This document shows positions 7,094 to 11,391 of a DNA stretch of 11,391 nt, in pieces (the stretch's first letter is position 1; each line of letters begins with the position of its first letter). Made by a program: the position numbers and the translations under genes. The stretch covers positions 1 to 11,391 of the forward strand of contig JAIUMB010000074.1 of the NCBI GenBank assembly GCA_022565745.1, given 5' to 3'. The DNA comes from Cryomorphaceae bacterium. Lineage in GTDB: Bacteria; Bacteroidota; Bacteroidia; Flavobacteriales; Schleiferiaceae. Under the pieces are notes generated by a model. That model did not search any database. It was not told the origin of the DNA and saw nothing but the letters and a program-made list of their open reading frames with translations.

Positions 7094-7181
7094 AAAGTCT
7101 GTGGTGTTTTACCGAAGCGCCGCTTAACGACCGAAGGGTTTTTGCGGAGAATTCCGAAATCAAGTCTCATGTGGTATACCC

Positions 7182-8348
7182 CTACGGCAAATCATTTTTT
7201 TTATCAAACAATTGCTTGGCCTCTGTATGGAGGTTTACACCTTTGGCTTCTACGCCATTGACCATCATTTGTTGCTGAACATCGATGGAGAATTTGTGAA
7301 TGAGTTGAAACAGCTCATTGATAAAGCCATTGTCGATGCCTAGTTTTTCTGCATGCAATTTTCTATCGTGTAACACTGAAAACCAACGTTGAAATTGCAA
7401 AATGGCCACGTTGTTGTCTTTTTTTACCTGACCAATCAACTCTACCATATCGCGTCTTTTAGCAAGCACATCGACCAGTGTGTGGTCAATATCGTCGATG
7501 ATGCTGCGCAATTGCTCGAGCTTTATTACGGTTTCTGTGTTTGGACAGTCTTCATCGCGAATCACTATTTTATCCAATAACCGCAGAACCTCATCGGGTA
7601 ACAGCTGCTGCTCAGCATCGCTCAAGGCTTTTTCTGGTTGAATGTGCGATTCAATCATAAGGCCATCTAGCTGCAAATCAAGAGCTGTTTGCGCCACTTC
7701 GTAAATGTAGTCTCGATTGCCACTGATGTGAGAAGGGTCGCAAATGATGGGCAAATCAGGACGATGAGTTCTAAGCTCTATACTCACCTCCCACTTGGGG
7801 TCATTGCGAAAAGGGTTAAAATTATGGGCATAAAACCCTCTATGAATGGCTGCAATTTGATGAATACCTACTTTTTCAAGTCTTTCTATAGCGCCCAGCC
7901 AAAGTCCAATTTCAGGGTGTATGGGGTTTTTAACAAATACAGGGACGTCCACGCCTCTCAATGCCTCAGCTATTTCTTGCACAAAAAACGGGTTTACCGT
8001 GGTACGGGCACCAATCCAGAGCATGTTAATCCCCGAATTAAGGGCTTGCTCTACGTGTAAGGCATTGGCAACCTCGGTCATCACGGGCAAATTGACGTTC
8101 TCCCCCGCCCTACGTAGCCAAGACAGTGCAGGTGCACCTATACCTTCAAAGCTATCGGGACGCGTTCTCGGTTTCCAAATACCAGCTCTGATGGCATGCA
8201 CCTTTCCGCTGGCTGCCAATCGGTTGACGGTTTGTGCAACCTGATCTTCCGATTCAGCACTACAAGGACCACTGATGATTAGAGGGCCATCTCCAGGTGG
8301 ATGACCAGCCAATATTGGCCATTCGTTAAATACCCTATTTTTTTTCAC
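7182..8348 (-). CDS. Bifunctional DAHP synthase / chorismate mutase
   Basis: The N-terminal part is a type Iβ 3-deoxy-7-phosphoheptulonate synthase, which joins phosphoenolpyruvate and erythrose 4-phosphate as the first step of the shikimate pathway. The C-terminal part is an AroQ-type chorismate mutase, which makes prephenate for phenylalanine and tyrosine. In the 388 residues, the synthase (about 10-262) shows GPCSAES with metal ligand Cys29, the substrate motif KPRTRP (59-64), CDPSHISG with His207, MIESH with Glu233, and Asp244 in ALSDAEQQL. The mutase helix (about 275-362) has Arg281, Arg298 and Lys309 at the spacing of the catalytic Arg11, Arg28 and Lys39 of the E. coli enzyme. The same domain order is known from Porphyromonas gingivalis, where mutase ligands inhibit the synthase, so feedback through the fusion is likely. 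The start is a GTG at 8346-8348; the next Met is residue 90, inside the barrel. Confidence 0.95.
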   Translation of the reverse strand: MKKNRVFNEWPILAGHPPGDGPLIISGPCSAESEDQVAQTVNRLAASGKVHAIRAGIWKPRTRPDSFEGIGAPALSWLRRAGENVNLPVMTEVANALHVEQALNSGINMLWIGARTTVNPFFVQEIAEALRGVDVPVFVKNPIHPEIGLWLGAIERLEKVGIHQIAAIHRGFYAHNFNPFRNDPKWEVSIELRTHRPDLPIICDPSHISGNRDYIYEVAQTALDLQLDGLMIESHIQPEKALSDAEQQLLPDEVLRLLDKIVIRDEDCPNTETVIKLEQLRSIIDDIDHTLVDVLAKRRDMVELIGQVKKDNNVAILQFQRWFSVLHDRKLHAEKLGIDNGFINELFQLIHKFSIDVQQQMMVNGVEAKGVNLHTEAKQLFDKKNDLP

Positions 8349-8360
8349 AACGTAGAGAAT

Positions 8361-8387
8361 AAAAACCGGAGCGTTATCGCTCCGGTT
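8361..8387 (-). terminator. Intrinsic terminator between bacilliredoxin and DAHP synthase genes
   Basis: A perfect 10-bp stem pairs 8364-8373 (AACCGGAGCG) with 8378-8387 (CGCTCCGGTT), with a 4-base loop. On the minus strand it runs into TTTTTATT. It begins 6 bases after the bacilliredoxin stop and its T tract ends about 12 bases before the DAHP synthase GTG, leaving no room for a promoter after it. Confidence 0.85.
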
Positions 8388-8393
8388 ATTCGT

Positions 8394-8804
8394 TTAACAG
8401 TGTTCGTCAAACGCTTGTTTAAGATTATCGGCAATTAATTCTGCCAATCGGCCTTCAATGTGATGACGCTCAATCATGTGAACCAATTGACCGTTTTTGA
8501 ATAAGGCCATGCTTGGAGATGACGGCGGAAAAGGAGCCATCAATTCTCGGGCTTTATTCACTGCATCTTTGTCGTTACCGGCAAATGAGGTAATCACCCG
8601 ATCTGGGCGCTTACTGTGTTGTACCGCAAGTTTAGCCGCCGGTCGGGCATTGGCAGCAGCACATCCACATACGGAGTTTATTACGACTAAGGTTGTGCCT
8701 TCAGCCTTAACAACGTTTTCCATATCTTGGGCGGTACGAACTTCAGTAAATCCGGCATTGGTGAGGTCTGCACGCATGGGTGCAATCATATCTTCTGGAT
8801 ACAT
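8394..8804 (-). CDS. BrxA/BrxB family bacilliredoxin (YphP/YqiW-like)
   Basis: This is a small thioredoxin-fold protein of the bacilliredoxin family, which in Firmicutes removes bacillithiol from mixed disulfides on proteins; some Bacteroidota also make bacillithiol. The 136 residues show the family start MYPEDMIAPMRADL, the redox motif Cys46-Gly-Cys48 in INSVCGCAAANARPA, and FPPSSPSMALFKNGQLVHMIERHHIEGR (92-119, given here as family-typical), where the conserved Pro-Ser precedes the cis-proline-like strand. It ends in Cys136, as many relatives do. The ATG at 8802-8804 fits the family N-terminus. It has its own promoter at 8828-8835 and a strong terminator right after the stop codon, so it looks like a single-gene unit. 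Confidence 0.92.
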   Translation of the reverse strand: MYPEDMIAPMRADLTNAGFTEVRTAQDMENVVKAEGTTLVVINSVCGCAAANARPAAKLAVQHSKRPDRVITSFAGNDKDAVNKARELMAPFPPSSPSMALFKNGQLVHMIERHHIEGRLAELIADNLKQAFDEHC

Positions 8805-8827
8805 AGTATATCGATTTTTAATTTATG

Positions 8828-8835
8828 CAAAAGTA
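8828..8835 (-). promoter_or_regulatory. Putative -7 promoter element of the bacilliredoxin gene
   Basis: The minus strand reads TACTTTTG, an exact TAnnTTTG match, 23 bases before the bacilliredoxin ATG. No clear -33 TTG was found. It sits in the 83-base gap after the DUF5916 gene. Confidence 0.55.
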
Positions 8836-8887
8836 CCGTATTTTTTGGTAACAGCTATTAATTAAACATAGGAAATAGCCGTTTGGT

Positions 8888-11095
8888 TTACATAACAAAA
8901 CGCCAAATAAGTTTTCCCAAAATCTGAGTTTGCGGCTCTATTATTTGAATCTCCGAAGTATTCATGATGTGGTTGACAATAAAAAAGAAATCGGCACCAA
9001 TAATCGGTATCCATTGCAAGCGAAAATTCAATACGAAGAGATCCGCATCTTGATTGATTTGTGTGTACAACAACCCAAAAACCCGAGGATTGAAGGCGTA
9101 TTCGAAGCGTGAACCAAATAGCTGATTGCTAAAGTCTCCTTCCGGTAAATTAACATTATTCCACTCCAAAAATGCAGATATGGTCAAGTATGGCGACGTA
9201 CGCCATCTTCCCTCCCACACTTGCTGTGTACTCGTTCCACCGTAAAACTCACCGGTACTGAATCGCACATTTCCCGACAGTGTTCGTGAGGTAAACGTTC
9301 CGGCTTGTAGTCTAAAACGCGTAAACCAATATTCACCCTCATTGATTATCACCTCATCGTCCGGGCGACCTCTGGGGGCATATATTCTAAAATCTTGTAT
9401 CAGTCCTTCTGCATGATGATCAATCATCACATTAAAATACTCTCCCGAGCGGGTGAAAAAACCAAACGGTCTAATTTCGTATAAAAACGACTGAATACTA
9501 CGCGTGTCGTTCCATAGGGTATACGTGAGCTGTCCGGGGGTGAAATCCCATTGTCTGATCCAAGAAAAGGGTCCATCTGATTTGGGTCGCGGACGGTACA
9601 ATACCTGCGCAAAATATTCTTCAAAGTTGGTTCTTCGCTGTAGGGCCACTTCCGGACTAAAGGCCATGGGACTCTTTTGCGCGCTGGCGAATATGTTGAT
9701 TTTGTCATTGGGATATGCCATGTAGGCTCGGTAGGCAAAGGCATTTCTGTCAAACTGTCCATCAGAATTAAAGGTGTGAATATAAGCACCTCCAACATTG
9801 AAGTTGCGCTTACCAAATAACTTATCGGTGGCATAACGAAAATTACCGCCCGTGGTGGTATGCCAACCCTCTTCTGTGAATTTATTAACCGTCATTAATC
9901 CAACAGTAGATTGCTCTAGTACATCCTGACGCCAAGATGCCACGGAATAATTGGTCATCGGTTCGGTTTCCGTTTGTCCGGTTTGAATGCTCATCAAGCC
10001 AACCGTACTCCCTCCTTCTTTTCCTAACAAACGGACGCCTCCCAGCATAGGCACAGGGTTTCTGTCCTCGTCCAAGCCTATTCTTCTGCTGTAGAATGGA
10101 ATGATACGGTTGCCACCAAAGCCAAAGTCAAAGTAATCGGCGCCTTCTAAAAAAAACTCCCTTAACTCGGGAAAAAACAATGGAAATCGCTCAAGGTTAA
10201 TCTGCTCTTGATCGCTTTCCACCTCGGCAAAATCCGTATTTACCGTTACATTTAATCGATATGTCGGAGAGAGAAGGTGGTTGACGTCACCACCAGCGTT
10301 AAAACTGCCTGTAAAGGGATTGCCGCCAACATTATCCGCAACATTGGAGGTGCCGCCTATTCCGTAAGGTTTAAACTCAACAAATTTTCGATTTGATAGT
10401 CGATCCAATCCGGTTATATACCCTGCACGGTTAACCTGTTCTATGCGTGAGTCTCTAGACCAACCTTGCCAAAACACCTGCTCTCGCTTTCGAATGATGT
10501 TTCTTTCCACGTTGAACCCCCAAACGCGATCACCTTCCTTGTCGTCTCTGAATTTAAGGGTTGACAAAGGGATTTCAAACTCCGCAAACCAGCCCTGACC
10601 GTTGCGGGTAACGCGTACATCCCATACCCCATTCCAAAATCGATTGACTGAACTTCCATTGTCGAAAACTTGAAGATCTGCTCGGGCACCGTTGGGGTTA
10701 ACGATAAACAAAAAACCATTGCGTTTGTCGTTATAGGTATCAATGATGATTTTAACGTTGTCGTCTAGTGCTTCTGAAAAATCGCGCTTCATTTCTTTGG
10801 CCACAATTTTGTCGGGCTCACTGTCGTAACACCACACACCAATGTAGAGATTTCTATCGGTATAAACCACAGCTACTTCGGTTTTTTCTGAGGCGGGCAT
10901 ACCCTCCTCCAGCTCCCTTTGGGTGAAGTTTGAAATGCGTTCTGCCATTTGCCAAGCTGGCTCGTTGAGCCTGCCGTCCATCGACATGGGCTCGTCGGTA
11001 TAATAGGCCTTCAAGTTGTTGGGTCTACTAATCTGCGCATCCAATGTGCCAATGCATACAGAAAACACAAGTAGGTAGAGCAGGTGTCTATACAT
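8888..11095 (-). CDS. DUF5916 protein with CBM9-like domain, predicted outer-membrane
   Basis: The 735-residue protein begins with a signal peptide (MYRHLLYLLVFSVCIGTLDA, probable cleavage before Gln21). Residues about 35-235 form a CBM9/DOMON-like β-sandwich, recognisable from MDGRLNEPAWQMAERISNF (39-57), TEVAVVYTDRNLYIGVWCYD (72-91) and the later WFAEFEIPLSTLKF (169-182). The rest is the DUF5916 region, whose hallmark 'TDFAEVESDQEQINLERFPLFFPELREFFLEGA' spans 287-319. It continues as many alternating aromatic strands and ends in WRFVM, as expected for an outer-membrane β-barrel. The function is unknown; the N-terminal fold suggests binding of a sugar or other ligand, but that is inference. 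It is a single gene with its own upstream region containing a promoter match and palindromes. No convincing terminator was seen after the stop codon. Confidence 0.88.
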   Translation of the reverse strand: MYRHLLYLLVFSVCIGTLDAQISRPNNLKAYYTDEPMSMDGRLNEPAWQMAERISNFTQRELEEGMPASEKTEVAVVYTDRNLYIGVWCYDSEPDKIVAKEMKRDFSEALDDNVKIIIDTYNDKRNGFLFIVNPNGARADLQVFDNGSSVNRFWNGVWDVRVTRNGQGWFAEFEIPLSTLKFRDDKEGDRVWGFNVERNIIRKREQVFWQGWSRDSRIEQVNRAGYITGLDRLSNRKFVEFKPYGIGGTSNVADNVGGNPFTGSFNAGGDVNHLLSPTYRLNVTVNTDFAEVESDQEQINLERFPLFFPELREFFLEGADYFDFGFGGNRIIPFYSRRIGLDEDRNPVPMLGGVRLLGKEGGSTVGLMSIQTGQTETEPMTNYSVASWRQDVLEQSTVGLMTVNKFTEEGWHTTTGGNFRYATDKLFGKRNFNVGGAYIHTFNSDGQFDRNAFAYRAYMAYPNDKINIFASAQKSPMAFSPEVALQRRTNFEEYFAQVLYRPRPKSDGPFSWIRQWDFTPGQLTYTLWNDTRSIQSFLYEIRPFGFFTRSGEYFNVMIDHHAEGLIQDFRIYAPRGRPDDEVIINEGEYWFTRFRLQAGTFTSRTLSGNVRFSTGEFYGGTSTQQVWEGRWRTSPYLTISAFLEWNNVNLPEGDFSNQLFGSRFEYAFNPRVFGLLYTQINQDADLFVLNFRLQWIPIIGADFFFIVNHIMNTSEIQIIEPQTQILGKLIWRFVM

Positions 11096-11165
11096 GGTAA
11101 TTAATGACCTCTTTTATGGCTCGAGGTTGGTGGTTTCATTTTTTTAAAAACAAATGCTGGTGTGT

Positions 11166-11198
11166 GTATCATACAGATACCACCCCCCTTTTAAAAGG
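11166..11198. repeat. Two short palindromes in the DUF5916 leader
   Basis: CCTTTTAAAAGG (11187-11198) is a perfect 12-bp palindrome. Next to it GTATC (11166-11170) and GATAC (11176-11180) form a 5-bp inverted repeat around a 5-base spacer. Both lie just downstream of the -7 match at 11203-11210, where the transcription start of the DUF5916 gene would fall, so they could be an operator or a structured leader. No regulator is identified. Confidence 0.4.
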
Positions 11199-11202
11199 TT
11201 CG

Positions 11203-11210
11203 CAAAAATA
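11203..11210 (-). promoter_or_regulatory. Putative -7 promoter element of the DUF5916 gene
   Basis: The minus strand reads TATTTTTG, an exact TAnnTTTG match, about 107 bases before the DUF5916 ATG. It lies directly downstream of the FKBP terminator, as expected for the start of a new transcription unit. AT-rich surroundings raise the chance of a random match. Confidence 0.45.
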
Positions 11211-11224
11211 TGATTTTTTGGCAC

Positions 11225-11249
11225 AAAAAAAAGCCGCATTTTGCGGCTT
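11225..11249 (-). terminator. Intrinsic terminator after the FKBP gene
   Basis: A perfect 8-bp stem pairs AAGCCGCA (11231-11238) with TGCGGCTT (11242-11249) around a TTT loop. On the minus strand it is followed by an unbroken T run ending at 11225. It lies 58 bases after the FKBP stop codon, beyond the REP-like hairpin. Confidence 0.88.
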
Positions 11250-11253
11250 CGTA

Positions 11254-11302
11254 GATACAGGGCGTGCCCTGTGTCTGTAATAACACAGGGCATGCCTGTA
11301 TC
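11254..11302. repeat. REP-like composite palindrome
   Basis: A 21-base left arm (11254-11274) and a 20-base right arm (11283-11302) are nearly complementary, with one bulged base and one mismatch around an 8-base loop. Each arm is itself a small inverted repeat: ACAGGGC and GCCCTGT (11258-11264 and 11266-11272 region) on the left, ACAGG and CCTGT on the right. The result is a nested, clover- or cruciform-forming element of GC-rich units, the design of repetitive extragenic palindromes. Only one copy lies in this window, so repetitiveness is inferred. Confidence 0.6.
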
Positions 11303-11307
11303 AACAA

Positions 11308-11391
11308 TTAATTGATGGATACCAATTCAATCTTGAACACCAAATCCTTACCTGCTAAAGGATGGTTGGCATCAAGAATAATGACATCTTC
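11308..11391 (-). CDS. FKBP-type (SlyD-like) peptidyl-prolyl isomerase, C-terminal end only
   Basis: Only the last 27 codons are in the window, reading EDVIILDANHPLAGKDLVFK and ending IELVSIN before TAA at 11308-11310. The D-x-NHPLAGKxLxFxIEL block is the C-terminal FKBP strand typical of SlyD-like prolyl isomerases, which speed proline cis-trans isomerisation during folding. The protein stops right after this strand, so it lacks the long His-rich metal-binding tail of E. coli SlyD. The start and the IF domain lie outside the window. Confidence 0.88.
   Translation of the reverse strand, partial: EDVIILDANHPLAGKDLVFKIELVSIN

Noticed and set aside
7094..7181. Search for a bidirectional terminator between the lipoprotein and DAHP synthase genes
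   Set aside because: Only 4-5 bp stems (for example CGGA/TCCG) with no T tract were found, so none is reported.
8854..8879. Inverted repeat GCTATT/AATAGC after the DUF5916 stop codon, considered as a terminator
   Set aside because: The stem is only 6 bp with a 14-base AT-rich loop and no T tract follows it on the minus strand.
9427..9834. Minus-strand open frame of 135 residues inside the DUF5916 gene in another frame
   Set aside because: It is fully inside a conserved 735-residue reading frame and looks like an out-of-frame shadow.
1..11391. Novel defence, mobile or biosynthetic system; CRISPR arrays; tRNA or rRNA genes
   Set aside because: All large reading frames but one belong to known housekeeping or widespread families. 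No direct-repeat arrays, transposase or phage genes, or tRNA-like cloverleaf sequences were seen.

Overview
The window looks like ordinary chromosomal DNA from a member of the Bacteroidota, most likely near the Flavobacteriales. Three things point there: the order YceD/DUF177 - rpmF - fabH - accB - accC; a DAHP synthase fused at its C-terminus to a chorismate mutase, together with a DUF5916 outer-membrane-type protein; and several intergenic octamers matching TAnnTTTG, the -7 promoter element of this phylum. Family and genus cannot be fixed by reading alone. No mobile element, CRISPR array, tRNA or rRNA was found.

Layout. Positions 1-3560 (minus strand) hold fatty-acid initiation and translation genes. 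Transcription first covers a DUF177 protein and ribosomal protein L32, and ends at a clear intrinsic terminator (2721-2760). It restarts at a TAnnTTTG promoter ahead of fabH-accB-accC, and accC is cut by the window edge. Positions 3561-5027 hold a divergent plus-strand gene for an unrecognised membrane-anchored protein, which converges on and overlaps an exonuclease III gene. Positions 5028-6425 hold a DUF389 membrane protein whose stop codon directly abuts the exonuclease GTG start. Positions 6426-7093 hold a divergent promoter region and a small MORN/YwqK-like lipoprotein. Positions 7182-8804 hold the DAHP synthase/chorismate mutase and, upstream of it, a bacilliredoxin (BrxA/BrxB family), with a strong terminator hairpin between them. 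Positions 8888-11095 hold a 735-residue DUF5916 protein with a signal peptide. Positions 11096-11391 hold its promoter region with palindromes, a terminator, a REP-like composite hairpin, and the last 27 codons of an FKBP/SlyD-type prolyl isomerase.

How the genes fit together. FabH, AccB and AccC jointly start and feed type II fatty-acid synthesis: AccB and AccC are two parts of acetyl-CoA carboxylase, and FabH condenses acetyl-CoA with malonyl-ACP. DUF177 and L32 link that region to ribosome production. The remaining genes are separate housekeeping or envelope functions. I see no defence island, biosynthetic cluster or other clearly undescribed multigene system. The points most worth checking are small: the composite palindrome at 11254-11302, the terminator immediately before the DAHP synthase start, an apparently leaderless DUF177 transcript, a possible internal duplication in the DUF389 C-terminus, and the unrecognised gene at 3699-4292.
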